DNA of 64,000 bases from a bacterium (lineage in GTDB: Bacteria; Myxococcota_A; Bradymonadia; UBA7976; UBA1532), in assembly GCA_030427205.1 (NCBI GenBank), contig JAUHXC010000034.1, positions 47,597-111,596 of the forward strand, read 5' to 3'. A program made the position numbers and the translations under genes. The number at the start of each line of letters is the position of its first letter. Within the stretch, counting starts at the first letter, position 1. The notes below the pieces were generated by a model, which made no database searches, was not told where the DNA came from, and saw only the letters and a list, made by a program, of their open reading frames with translations. Shown one piece after another: positions 25,794 to 36,200 of this stretch.

Positions 25794-26744
25794 GTGCAGC
25801 CGCCGATCCCGACCCTGGCCGATACGCGGGCCGCCTTGCAGGCGGCGCGGGCGGTGCCGATCCGCCACGGGCGCTCGGCGGCGGTGTGCGCGCTGGCGCT
25901 GGGGCTGCTGGTGGGGCCGATGGCGCTGGCGACGGTCGCGCATGGGCCGCTGATCGCCCTGCTCTGCCTGCCGGCCGCGCTGGGTGCGCTGATGCTGGCG
26001 GTCGTGCTGCACGACGCGGCCCATGGCAGCCTCTTCGGCGCGCCGGTCGACGGCGCGCTCGGCGTGCTCGTGGGCGTGCTGACGTTGACGCCCTTCGGCA
26101 GCTATCGCCGGGGGCACGCGGCCCACCACCGCTTCAGCGGCACCGCCCGCGATCCGACGCCCGCGCCGCTGAAACCCGTGGCGCCGAGCCGGCTGCTCGA
26201 CGCCCTGATGGGCCTGCGCTTGCTGCCCGTCTTCTATTGGGGCGGGGTCTACGGGCCGTATCTGGTCTACGACCTGCTGCCGACCGCGGGGCCGCGCCGG
26301 GCCCGGCATCTGGCGCGCTGGCTGATCGAGATCGGCGTGGGGCTGACGCTGTGGTTCGGCCTGGCGATGCATGCCCCTGGGGCAGCGCTGGTGCTCGTCG
26401 GCGGCTGGTGGGGCGGCGGTATCCTCTACGAGCACCTGTTCACCTTCACCCAGCACCTCGGCCTGCGCCCGGCCGCGCCGGCCGAGGTCTACGATCACCG
26501 CACCCAGACCCACTTCGCCCGCTCGACCCGGCTGCCGCTCGCCGCGCTGGTGCTGCACTTCAACCGGCACAAGGAGCACCACCTCGCGCCCGGCCTGAGC
26601 TGGCAGCGGCTGCCGGCGCTGCACGCGGCGCTGCGCGCGCGGCGGCCGGATGTCTATCGCTTCACCGACGGCGCGGTGCGGCCGTGGTCCCGACGCCGCG
26701 GCGAGGCCCATCGGCTGATGAGCCCGACGGTGGGCGATCGCTGA
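25794..26744 (+). CDS. Membrane fatty acid desaturase/hydroxylase family protein
   Basis: 316 residues with histidine boxes H73-DAAH77, H108-AAHH112 and H259-KEHH263, and hydrophobic helices at about 30-75 and 180-225. The boxes place it in the di-iron membrane desaturase/hydroxylase superfamily, but unlike the protein at 13225-14355 it lacks the sphingolipid-type 'HDFP' ending. It could desaturate fatty acids or hydroxylate carotenoid-like lipids. GTG start without an obvious Shine-Dalgarno sequence. It converges on the kinase gene at 26760. Confidence 0.75.
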   Translation: MQPPIPTLADTRAALQAARAVPIRHGRSAAVCALALGLLVGPMALATVAHGPLIALLCLPAALGALMLAVVLHDAAHGSLFGAPVDGALGVLVGVLTLTPFGSYRRGHAAHHRFSGTARDPTPAPLKPVAPSRLLDALMGLRLLPVFYWGGVYGPYLVYDLLPTAGPRRARHLARWLIEIGVGLTLWFGLAMHAPGAALVLVGGWWGGGILYEHLFTFTQHLGLRPAAPAEVYDHRTQTHFARSTRLPLAALVLHFNRHKEHHLAPGLSWQRLPALHAALRARRPDVYRFTDGAVRPWSRRRGEAHRLMSPTVGDR

Positions 26745-26759
26745 TCGCTCGGCGTTCGA

Positions 26760-29700
26760 TCAGCGCGCGCTCAGCGCCGCGGCCCTTGCCGGCTCACCGA
26801 CGGCCCGCCACACTTCGGCCGCGTACGCGCAGACCCGCGCCGACCGCGCCCCGTCGCCCGCCGCCGTCAGCGCGGCGGCCACCAGCTCGGCCACGTCGCC
26901 ATACGACCGCTCACGCTTCACGCCGATCTGCTCGACCCGCGCCAAGAGCCGGTCGGCCGTCGGTCCGTCGCCGCGGCGCACCGCGTCCACGGCCAGGATC
27001 AGCTCGTTCGTCGGCTGGGCGTCGGCCCACATCGTGCTCTCGAGCGCCGCCGCCGCGCGGGCGGCGAGCGTCGCGGCGTCGTCGAGGCGACCGGCGATCA
27101 AGGCCATGATCGCCCGCTCGCCGTCGAGGATCAGCCCGTTGATATTGCCGGTGCGGGCGTAGATCGTCTGGGCGGCGGCCAGGGTCTCTTCGGCCTCGGG
27201 CATGCGCCGCAGCATGCGGGCGATGATCGCGTGGGTATGCAGCCCGCGGGCCTCGTTGGCCTCGTCGCCGCTGCGCCGGGCCTGCCGGGCGACGTCCAGC
27301 GCCAGCGCCGCGGCCTCGTCCAGCCGGCCGTCGAAGCGCAGCAGGCGCACCTGCTCCATGCGCGAGGTGTCGAGCCAGAACCGATCGGCCGCCGCGGTGA
27401 AGCGGGCGACCGCCGCGTCGATCGCCGCCCGGCACTCGGCCTGCTCGCCGCGGCGGCGGTGCACCTCGGCCCGCCCCAGCGCCGCCTTGCCCGCCTCGAC
27501 GATCAGCCCGGCGCCGGCGCATTGGATCTCGGCCGCCCGCAAGAAGCGCTCGGCGACGTCCAGGTCGCCGGTCTGCCGCGCCATCATGCCCCGCAGCCGC
27601 AGCAGCCGGCCGCGCTCGCTCTCGAGGCCGTGCCGCTCGATGATCGGCCGACAGCGGTCGAACAGCACGCGGGCGGCGTCGAGGTCGGCGTCGGCGAAGG
27701 CCAGAAACGCCCGCAGGACGCCGCTGCGGGCGCGGCGCGCGTCGTCGTCGGCGGCGCCGAGGCCGTCGAGCAGCGCGTCGTGGCGCTCGATGAGCGGGCG
27801 CACGGGATCGCGGTGCATGCGGTCGATGAGCAACCACGCCCCCGCCCGCAGCGGGCCCAGCGCCGAGGCGGGCACGTCGGCGGCGATCCAATGCTCGGCG
27901 ATGCGCGCCATCGCCGCCGGCGAGCGACCCGAGGCGCCGGATTCGAGCCCCAGCGCGCAGGCCCGATGCAGCGCGCGCAGCCGGCGCGGCGCGACGAGGC
28001 CGAGCACCGTATCGCGCAGCAGCCCGTGGGCGAAGCGCCAGCCGTCGCGCTCGCCGCGGATCAGGCCGGCCCGCGTCGCCCGTTCGAGCAGATCGGCGGG
28101 CGGCTCGATACCGACCGCGTCGCACGCCGCGCGCCACGGGCGCAGGCCGACCCGCTCGCCCAGCACCGCGCCGACGTCGAGCGCCGCCCGCGCGTCGGGT
28201 TCGAGGCGGTCGAGCCGCGGCCCCCACAAGGCGGGCAGCGAGGCGGGCACGGCGTCGGCGGCCTCGGCGGTCACCGCGAAGCCGTGCTCACCCGCGACCA
28301 GCGCGCCGCGCCGCAGCCACTCGCCGAGCAGCTGCATGGCGAAGAGCGGATGCCCCGCGGTGCGCGCCACCACCCGGGCCGCCGTCTGCGGCTCGAGCGG
28401 CAACAGGCGCTCGACGAGCGCGGCGTGGGTCTCGCCGTCGAGCGGCGCCAGCTCGATGATCGCGGCCTCCGGGCGGTCGCCGAGCTTCGCGAGCAGCGGC
28501 GGCGGCGCCTCGTCGGTGCGCACCGTGAGCAGCACGAGGCACGGCGGGCCGTCGTCGAGCAGGTGCTGCGCGAAGTCGAGGGCCGGCGCGCCCCACTGCG
28601 CGTCGTCGACGAGCAGCATCAGCGGTCGCCCGGCGGCGAGGCCTTCGAGCAGCGCCGCCGCCGCCCGGTATCGGCGCCGCGGCGGCAGGGTCGGCCCGTC
28701 GAGGCCGTCGTTGCACAGCCGGGCGACCACCCCGTCGACGGCGTCGGGGGTCGCGGCGCCGCGCAGGCGGGCGATGCGTTCGAGATCGGCCTCGCCGCCC
28801 GTCGGCCGGATGAGCCGGCGCAGCGTGCCCGCCAGGCCGTCGTCGGGCAGCGCCGGGCGATGGTGGTCGAGCACCGCCGACAGCGCCACGCCCAGCTCCT
28901 CGGCCCGCTCGAGCATCCAGCGGGCGAGCCGCGACTTGCCGGTGCCCGCCGCGCCGCGCACGACCACCAGCCGCCGGGCGCCGCGGTGCACATCGCCCAG
29001 GGCGCGCCAGACGCGATCACGCTCGGCCTCGCGACCAGTGAACGGCGGCACCCGCAGCCCGAAGAGCGCGCGCCCGGCGCCTTCGAGCCGCGGCGAGCGT
29101 CCCCCCTCGGGCGGGCGCCAGTCGTCGGGCAGCGGGGGGTGCACATCGCGCGCGGGCGACGCGCCCGGCGTGGGCTGCCAGTCGCCGCCGTCGAGCGTGG
29201 TCGTCAGGTCGCCATCGTCGGCCAGCGTCTCGGCGGTCGCGATGGATCCGCCGGCCGGCAGCACCACCTCCGCGTCCAGCGGCGCGAAACCGGCGAGGGC
29301 GGCGCGGGCGGCGGCGGCGCTGCGGAAGCGATCGCGCCAGTCACGCTCGAGCAGCCGCAGCAGCCAGTCGGCCATCGCGTCGGGCACGCCCACCAGCGCC
29401 GCTTCGGGGGTCGGGCGCGGACCCGAGACGTGGGCCACGGCATACGCCAGCGGCGTGCGCGCGGTGTAGGGCTGCGCGTGGCAGACGAGCACCCAGGCCA
29501 GGCAGCCCAGCGCGTAGAGGTCGGTCCACGGGCCGATGTCCCGCGGCTGGTGGAACTGCTCGGGCGCCATGAACGGCGGCGTGCCCTGCACGCTGTCGCG
29601 GTCGGCCTCCCGAAACGCGTGGGAGATGCCGAAGTCGGCGAGCAGCGGTCGGATGCCATCGGGCGTCGCGGCGAGCAGCACGTTCTCCGGCTTGAGGTCA

Positions 29701-30227
29701 CAGTGCACCAGCCCGCGGGCGTGGGCGTGGGCCAGACCGTCGAGCACGCCGCCGATGATGGCCGCCACCGACGGCCAGTCGAGGCGCTCGGCCCGCTCGG
29801 CGAGCGAGCCGAGCTCGGCGTGGGCCATGACCAGATACGGGGCGCCGGGCAGCAAGCGCGAGCGGGTCGTCGACGGGCCCAGGGGTCGGTCGGGTACCCG
29901 CCCGTGGTCGAAGATTGGCACGATGCGCGGGTGGTCCAGCGCGGCCATGCGCTCGACCTCGTGGCGGAAGGCCGCCCGCTGCCGCTCTCCGCGGAAGCGG
30001 GCCTGCAACACCTTGATCGCCGCCGGCGTGCCCGTCGGCCCGTGTCGGGCGGCGAAGACCGCGCCCATCGCCCCGCGCCCGATGACCCGCCCGACGGTGA
30101 ACGGACCGAGCGTGATCGGACTCGGCTCGGGTCGGGCGGGCTCGGCGGGGTTCCGGGGCGACATCGGCCCATTTGACTGCGGCCCGGCGGGCGGCGCAAG
30201 GCGCGCTGTCTGCCGGGCGTCCGTCAA
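26760..30227 (-). CDS. Ser/Thr kinase-AAA ATPase-TPR signalling protein
   Basis: About 1155 residues. The Hanks-type kinase domain has the Gly loop 'GRGAMGAVF', Lys72 in AAIKV, the catalytic loop H175-C-D177-LKPEN (Cys in place of the usual Arg) and 'LADFGISH'. From about 395 an AAA_16-type ATPase begins at 'FTGREAERDR' with Walker A 'GAAGTGKSR'. The C-terminal half is TPR-like and rich in paired helices. The architecture is that of a STAND-like transcription or signalling switch driven by phosphorylation. Its start is uncertain: a TTG at 30227 overlaps the upstream stop (TTGA), as at the neighbouring junction, while an ATG at 30164 would remove 21 residues. It is last in the five-gene operon. 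Confidence 0.82.
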   Translation of the reverse strand: MTDARQTARLAPPAGPQSNGPMSPRNPAEPARPEPSPITLGPFTVGRVIGRGAMGAVFAARHGPTGTPAAIKVLQARFRGERQRAAFRHEVERMAALDHPRIVPIFDHGRVPDRPLGPSTTRSRLLPGAPYLVMAHAELGSLAERAERLDWPSVAAIIGGVLDGLAHAHARGLVHCDLKPENVLLAATPDGIRPLLADFGISHAFREADRDSVQGTPPFMAPEQFHQPRDIGPWTDLYALGCLAWVLVCHAQPYTARTPLAYAVAHVSGPRPTPEAALVGVPDAMADWLLRLLERDWRDRFRSAAAARAALAGFAPLDAEVVLPAGGSIATAETLADDGDLTTTLDGGDWQPTPGASPARDVHPPLPDDWRPPEGGRSPRLEGAGRALFGLRVPPFTGREAERDRVWRALGDVHRGARRLVVVRGAAGTGKSRLARWMLERAEELGVALSAVLDHHRPALPDDGLAGTLRRLIRPTGGEADLERIARLRGAATPDAVDGVVARLCNDGLDGPTLPPRRRYRAAAALLEGLAAGRPLMLLVDDAQWGAPALDFAQHLLDDGPPCLVLLTVRTDEAPPPLLAKLGDRPEAAIIELAPLDGETHAALVERLLPLEPQTAARVVARTAGHPLFAMQLLGEWLRRGALVAGEHGFAVTAEAADAVPASLPALWGPRLDRLEPDARAALDVGAVLGERVGLRPWRAACDAVGIEPPADLLERATRAGLIRGERDGWRFAHGLLRDTVLGLVAPRRLRALHRACALGLESGASGRSPAAMARIAEHWIAADVPASALGPLRAGAWLLIDRMHRDPVRPLIERHDALLDGLGAADDDARRARSGVLRAFLAFADADLDAARVLFDRCRPIIERHGLESERGRLLRLRGMMARQTGDLDVAERFLRAAEIQCAGAGLIVEAGKAALGRAEVHRRRGEQAECRAAIDAAVARFTAAADRFWLDTSRMEQVRLLRFDGRLDEAAALALDVARQARRSGDEANEARGLHTHAIIARMLRRMPEAEETLAAAQTIYARTGNINGLILDGERAIMALIAGRLDDAATLAARAAAALESTMWADAQPTNELILAVDAVRRGDGPTADRLLARVEQIGVKRERSYGDVAELVAAALTAAGDGARSARVCAYAAEVWRAVGEPARAAALSAR

Positions 30228-31423
30228 TCGCCCTCCGCGCCGCGCTGCACGCTGCGCAGAGCGCGGACCACGGCGCGGCGCACCTGCGTCGGATCCAGCG
30301 GTCGGGTCACGACGCCGGCGAGGCCCATCCGGATCAGGTCGGCCAGCTCGGCGACATCGTCGGTGGCGGCGTCGGTCACCACGGCCGGATGGCGGCGCAC
30401 CAGCTCAGCCAGCGTGGCCCGATCGGTCTCCAGCGCGATCACCAGCGGCGCGTCGAGGGCCAGCGCGGCCGGCCGGACCGCGAAGCCGGCCTCGATCAAG
30501 TCATCCCGCACCGCCGGCGGCAGCGGCCCGCGCACCGCGATGGTCTCGCCCTCGTCGTCGAAGGTGGGCATCGGCTGCGTGGCCCGGCCGACCATGCGCG
30601 CGCGCCGCCCGCCCACCGGCGCCGCGCCGCGGTCGATGCCCTCGATCACGTGCAGCGCTTCACGGGCCGAGGGGCGGTCGGCGGGGGCCTTGCGCAGCAG
30701 CCGGCGCGCCAGCGTCACCAGCTGCTGATCCGCGGGGGTGAGCGCGTGCATCGCCGGCGCCGAGGTGATCGCGAGCGCGAGCGTCGGATCGAGGTCGACC
30801 GACCCGACGCCGAAGGGATCGCGGCCGGCGACGAGGCGGTAGAGCACCATGCCCAGGGCGTGCACGTCGCTGGCGGCGGTCGGCGGTCGGCCCATGCTCT
30901 GCTCGGGCGAAGGGCCGCTGCGCTGCGGGCCGAGGCCGATACGCGCCGGCGCCAGCCGGGCGGCCCCGAAGATGCGCGGCGCCGCCGAGCGATCGCGCAC
31001 GATGCACGCCGGGCGCAGGTCGCCGTGCACCACGTCGACGGCGTGCAGCCCGACGAGGGCCCGGGTCACCGCGCGGGCCACCCGCAACCGCTCGGCCGAC
31101 GGCAGGACCCCCCGCGGCGGCAGCATCGACCCCCCGCCGAAGGCCTCGAGCGCCCGCCAGCTGCGCGGGCCGACATGGCCCGCCGCCAACAGCGGCACCA
31201 CCCCCTCCAGCGCGCGGCCGACCAGGGGCTCGACGGCGCGGGTCGCCTCGCGGGCCAGCTCGGCGGTGTCCCAGTCGATCACTTCGAGCGAGACCGCGGT
31301 GCCGTCGGGCGTCGTCGCCAGGTGAAACCGCTCGCCGTCGGCGTCGAAGGCCGGGGCGAGAATGCGCAGGTCGCCGACGCGGACGTCGGGCGCGAGCCAG
31401 GGGCGGCGGGCGATCGCGGTCAA
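30224..31423 (-). CDS. Protein-kinase-like protein with receiver-like C-terminus
   Basis: 399 residues from a TTG at 31423 that overlaps the cyclase stop (TTGA). The fold follows a Ser/Thr kinase, but active-site motifs are altered: H133-G-D135-LRPA replaces HRDLKPEN, 'FGAARL' replaces DFG, and no clear VAIK lysine is seen. It is probably a pseudokinase. Residues about 290-390 read like a response-regulator receiver ('APLVIALETD', 'MGLAGVVTRPLDP', closing helix), but without the phospho-acceptor Asp at the end of a typical strand. I infer a scaffold or allosteric partner for the true kinase encoded next. Confidence 0.65.
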   Translation of the reverse strand: MTAIARRPWLAPDVRVGDLRILAPAFDADGERFHLATTPDGTAVSLEVIDWDTAELAREATRAVEPLVGRALEGVVPLLAAGHVGPRSWRALEAFGGGSMLPPRGVLPSAERLRVARAVTRALVGLHAVDVVHGDLRPACIVRDRSAAPRIFGAARLAPARIGLGPQRSGPSPEQSMGRPPTAASDVHALGMVLYRLVAGRDPFGVGSVDLDPTLALAITSAPAMHALTPADQQLVTLARRLLRKAPADRPSAREALHVIEGIDRGAAPVGGRRARMVGRATQPMPTFDDEGETIAVRGPLPPAVRDDLIEAGFAVRPAALALDAPLVIALETDRATLAELVRRHPAVVTDAATDDVAELADLIRMGLAGVVTRPLDPTQVRRAVVRALRSVQRGAEGD

Positions 31424-33216
31424 TGGCGCACCTCGTAGAGCGCGACGGGCTCCGCGCGGCCGCTGACGGTGCGCCGCTCGACGAACGCGCAGTCGAACGC
31501 CGCGCCGGCGGCCTCGCGGGTGGCCTCGGTGACGAGGATCTGGCTCGGGCGGGCGAGCGCTTCGAGGCGGGCGGCCACGTTCACCGCGTCGCCGATTGCG
31601 GTGTACTGCATGCGCCGGTCGCTGCCGATGTTGCCGACGACCGCCTCGCCGCTGTTGATGCCGATGGCCAGCGCCAGCTCGACGCCGTGGCGCGTCTGCC
31701 AGCCGCGGGCGGCCACCTCGATCCACTGCATCATCTCTTCGGCGGCGGCCAGCGCGCGGGCGGCGTGGTCGACCTGCGGGTCGGGCGCGCCCCACACCGC
31801 CATCAGGCAGTCGCCGATGAACTTGTCGACCACCCCGCCGTGGCGGAAGACGATCTCGGTCGACAGGGTGAACAGCTCGTTGAGCAGGCCGACGACGGTC
31901 TCGGGCGGCAGCCGCTCGCTGAGCGGGGTGAAGCCGGCGATGTCGGCGAACATGACCGTGATCGGCATGCGCCGGCCGCCGAGCGCCATGTCCTGCTTGC
32001 GCTCGACGACCCGATCGACCAGCTCGGCGGGCAGATAGCGCCCCAGATCGCCGCGGATGGCGGCCTCGGCGGCCAGCGCGGCTTCGCTCTCGGCGAGCCG
32101 GCCGGCGGCCGACGACAAAGCCCCGGCCAGCGTCTCGAGCTCGTCGGCGGTCCGCAGGGCGAGCGGGGCGTCGAAGTCGCGCACCGCGAGGCGGTCGACA
32201 TAGGCCATCAGCGCGCGCAGCGGCGCGGTCAGGCGCCGGGCGACGAGCCAGCCGGCCAGCCAGGCGAGCAGCAGCGCGACGACGACGCTGAGGGCCACCG
32301 CGCGCCGGGTCTCGACGAGGCCGGCGAAGACGATGGCCGCCGGCTGCTGGACCACGACCGACCACGGGGTGCCGGCGATGGGCACCCGCGCCGCGACCCG
32401 CCGCTGACCGTCCGCCGAGACATAGGCCCGCGAGGGCGCGAAGCCGGCGCGGTGGGACTCGGCGGTGAGGTCGTCGAGGGCCGGCGAGTCGACCGTCGCC
32501 CCCGGCGGGCCCGCGCCGAGGATCCGGCGGCGCTGCAGGTCGACGACGTAGATCGGATCGGGCTGGCCGGCGAAGAACGTGCGGGCGAGCCGCCGGAGCC
32601 GGGCCCGCACGGGCGCGAGCGAGACGGCGCTGACGAGGTGGCCGGTGGCCCGCCCGGCGACCTCGATGGCCAGCGCGACCGGCACCCGCACGTTGTCGGG
32701 CGCGACGTCGTTCACCTCGGCCGGGCCCACCGTCGAGCCACGGGCGACGCGCAGATCGGCGGCCAGCCGGGGCGGCGGCTCGACGCGCAGCCCGTCTTCG
32801 AGCAGCGCGTCGATCAGGCGCCCGTCGGCGTCGTAGATCGCGACGTGATCGAGCAGCGGATCGGCGCCGACCAGGACGGTCGCCAGGGTCACCCGCGCGT
32901 CGTCGGCCAGCCCGTCCGGCCCGCCGACGTCGTCCTCGACCAGCAGCCGACGCACCGCCGCGAGGGACGCCGTGGCGCGATCCTGCTGCGCGGCGACGGC
33001 GCGGCCGATGTCGCCGGCGATGGCCAGCTGAAACTCCCGCGCCCGCTCGGCCAGCGCCCGCTCGTTGACGTCGTAGACCCGCCAACCCACCGCGAGCAGC
33101 GGCAGGGCCGTCAAGACCAGCGCGACGGCGGTCAACTTGAGCCGAAGCGGCCGCCGCGGCCCCACGCGGCCTGCTGGGGCCGCGTGGGGCCGCGCGGATA
33201 CCGAGGTATCGCTCAT
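31420..33216 (-). CDS. Membrane adenylate/guanylate cyclase with extracytoplasmic sensor
   Basis: 598 residues. A first transmembrane helix ('LTAVALVLTALPLLAVGW') precedes a periplasmic dCACHE-like sensor of about 240 residues with 'VAIYDADGRLIDALL' and 'PIYVVDLQRRRI'. A second helix ('SVVVALLLAWLAGWLV') leads to a HAMP region and a class III cyclase domain. The metal-binding Asp residues are both present: D425 in FADIAGFT and D469 in FIGDCL, and the 'YTAIGDAVNVAARLE' signature is intact. It should make cAMP (less likely cGMP) in response to an external ligand. The ATG overlaps the TPR-CHAT stop (ATGA). Confidence 0.85.
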   Translation of the reverse strand: MSDTSVSARPHAAPAGRVGPRRPLRLKLTAVALVLTALPLLAVGWRVYDVNERALAERAREFQLAIAGDIGRAVAAQQDRATASLAAVRRLLVEDDVGGPDGLADDARVTLATVLVGADPLLDHVAIYDADGRLIDALLEDGLRVEPPPRLAADLRVARGSTVGPAEVNDVAPDNVRVPVALAIEVAGRATGHLVSAVSLAPVRARLRRLARTFFAGQPDPIYVVDLQRRRILGAGPPGATVDSPALDDLTAESHRAGFAPSRAYVSADGQRRVAARVPIAGTPWSVVVQQPAAIVFAGLVETRRAVALSVVVALLLAWLAGWLVARRLTAPLRALMAYVDRLAVRDFDAPLALRTADELETLAGALSSAAGRLAESEAALAAEAAIRGDLGRYLPAELVDRVVERKQDMALGGRRMPITVMFADIAGFTPLSERLPPETVVGLLNELFTLSTEIVFRHGGVVDKFIGDCLMAVWGAPDPQVDHAARALAAAEEMMQWIEVAARGWQTRHGVELALAIGINSGEAVVGNIGSDRRMQYTAIGDAVNVAARLEALARPSQILVTEATREAAGAAFDCAFVERRTVSGRAEPVALYEVRH

Positions 33217-36200
33217 GGCACCAACCGCCGCCAGCGGGCCCAGTGGGCCGGGTGGTGGCGCGGCACGCGGCCCGGCACGGCGGCGCGGGTCATCGCGTCC
33301 AGCCGCCAGCGGCGGACCGCGGCCGTCGGCGCGAGCGCCTCGGCGACGCGGGGCACGTCTTGGGGCAACAGGGCCCCGGCGCCGCCCGCCGCGGGGGTGA
33401 AGACCAGCGCCGGGCCGAGCGGCTGCCCGCGCAGGCGGGCCCAGAGATGCCCGGCCGCCTCGGGGTCGCCGCCCGGCGCGCCGACGAGGATCTCGGCGAG
33501 CCCGGCCCAGCGGGCCAGCGCGGTGGACGGCGGCGCCCCGTCGACGATCAGCAGCCGCGCGCCGCCCGGGGTCAACGCCTGCTCGTCCACCGCGCCGCCG
33601 ACGTGGGCCACGGCGGCCCGCAGCCCCTCACGCATCGACGCCACGGGCGGCGCGGCCCGGCCCGCGGCCGCGCGATCGGCCGGCGCCATGTCGATCCCGG
33701 CGGCGCTGGCGTCGGCCTGCGCGGCGCCCGGCACGCAGCGGCCGAGACAGCGCAAGACGGGGCGCCCGGTCGCGAGGAAGGTCGGCGCCAGCCCGGGTCG
33801 CTCGGGCGGCGCGAGCACGAGCGCAGCGAACGGCAACTGGTCCAGCGGCGGATCGGCGTGGATGCGAATCGGCGCGTCGCCCAGCGTCTCGCGCAGAGGC
33901 GGCGGCACCAGCACCTCGGCCGCCGCGGCCAGCGCCCGCCAGGTCGCGGCGTGGGGATCGCCGCCGCCGTCGGTGGGCCACGGCTCGGCGCGGCTCAGGC
34001 CGGGGCGCACGCCCTCGACCAACGCGCGCAACGCCGCCGGCGCCGGCAGCGGATACGACTGCGGGGCACCCGCGGCCGGCAGCACCCACAGCCGGGCGGC
34101 CCGCGGACCGACGCGGAAGATCCAGCGGGGGCCCGGCGCGTCGAGCGATCCGCGGGGGATGGCCGGGCGCACCAGGGCGGCCCACGCGGGGTGGGCCTCG
34201 GCCTGCGCGTCCAGGGCCGCCGTCAGCTCGACGCGGGCCGCGGCCAGGGCGTCCTGGGCGGCGATCCGATCGGCGTCGTTCGGATCGGCGGCGCGGCGGG
34301 CGGCGCGGCTCCAGGCGGCGACCCGGCCCTGCACCGCGGCCACGGCCCCGTTCACCCGATCGGTGGTCGGCCCGGCGGGCGCCGGCCGCCAGCGGCGCTG
34401 GGCGAGCTCGGCGGCGCCGATGGCCGCGAGCACGCTCTCCGGATCATCGACGGGCAACCGCGCGGCGGCGTGGGCCAGGGTCGCCGGCGTCGTGGGGCGC
34501 GGCAGGCGCGGGCGCCCGTCCAGCAGCGCCTCGCGCAGCGCATGAACCGCCGCCCGGCGCTGGGCCGCCGCATCCGGGCCCCCGCTGCGCTCGGCGACCT
34601 CGGCGGCCAGCGTATGCACCGCCGCCCGCACTTCGGGCGGGATGGCCCGCCACCGCGGACTGCCCTGCCCCGCGGGCGCAGCGGGCAGGCCGTCGAGCCG
34701 TGGCCGAGCCCAGACCCGGCATACGGCCGCCCGCAGCGTCAGGACCGGGTCGGGGTCGGCGATCTCACCGGCGATGCCGGCCAGCGCGTTGGCGGCGGCA
34801 CGCGGCTGATCGGCGGCGAGGCAGCCGGCGGCCACGCGGGTCCGGCGATCGGCGACCCGGGACAGCGCCGCGCGGGCCCCCTCCCGATCGTCCCGGGCGA
34901 GCAGGACCCCGGCCAGCTCGAGCGCCGCGTGCACATCGGGCCAGACCCGCAACGCGAAGCGCAGCCGGGACTCGGCCTCCGCCCGGCGGCCGTCGAGCCA
35001 CAGCGCGGCGGCGGCCAGTCGGTGCAGGCGGGCGCGCAGCGGGCGTTGGCCATCGGCGAGGCCGGCGTCGCGCACGGTCTTCAACCCGGCGTTGGCCCAG
35101 GAGAAGGCCGGCGCGGCGCGGCCCTGAAGCAGCCGCACGCGCCCTCGCACCGCCTGGTTCGCGGCCCGCTCGGCCGGCGGCAGCGCTGCGTCGGCGGCGG
35201 CTGCGTCGGCGGCGGCTGCGCGACGGGCGGCTTCGGGCAGGTCGCCCCGTTCGAGCGCGAGGCGGGCGAGCAGCGCGTCGACGCCGGCCTGCTCTGGGGC
35301 GGGCAGCGCCGCCCGGGCCGCGAGCGCGCGGGCCCAGGCGTCGTCCAGGCGCCCGCGGGCGTCGGCCAGGCGCGCCCGCTCGAGATCGATCCGCGCCGCC
35401 ACCGCTGCCCGGTCGCGGGCCGCCTGCTCGCGCCGATCGGCGGGCACGGTGGCCTCGATGACCCCCGCCTCGCGCAAGCGGGCGAGTAGCGTCGCGGCCT
35501 GATCGAGCAGCGTGATGGCCTGACGGTCGTCGATGCCGATCCGCGCGGCGCCGGCCGTGCGCAGGTGGCGGACGGTGCGCAGCAGGATGGGCGCGATGTC
35601 GACGTCGGTGACGGCGCCGTCGACCGCCAGGATCGAGCCGACGCGGGCCTCGAGGTCGACGTCGCCGCGGTCGAGGCGAAGCTGCAGGCCGCGGGCCTCG
35701 CCGCGGGCGATCAGCCAGCGATTGCCCACCGCGCCCAGCTCGTCGAGCATCGCCTGCCGCTCGGCCAGCCGCCGGGCCGGCTCGTCCCAGGTCTGCGCGA
35801 GCAGGCCGCGCAGAAAAGACGCACGCGGGCCGGGGCCGCTCTGGCTCAGCTCCACCTGGCGGGCGCGGGTCAACGCGCCGCGGGCCTCGCTCGATCGACC
35901 GGCCACGAGCGCGGCGATGCCGCTGTTCTCGAGGCGGCCGAGCAACGAGCGCCGATCGGCCCCAGCCGGCGGCAACGCGCGCCAGAGCTCGTCGTGCCCG
36001 GTCAACGCCAGCCAGCCGGCAGCCAGCCGACGGGCGGCCTCGGTCAAGCCCTCGGCTTCGGCCTTGCCGCCCAGGGCCCGGCGGCTCAACGCCGCCCGAT
36101 GCAGCAGCCCGTAGAAGACCCCGCGGGCCGTCGTCGAGGCGTCGAAGGCCAGCGGCAGCGCGTCGGCCGGGCGGCGGATGGCGTCCATCGCCGCCCGCAC

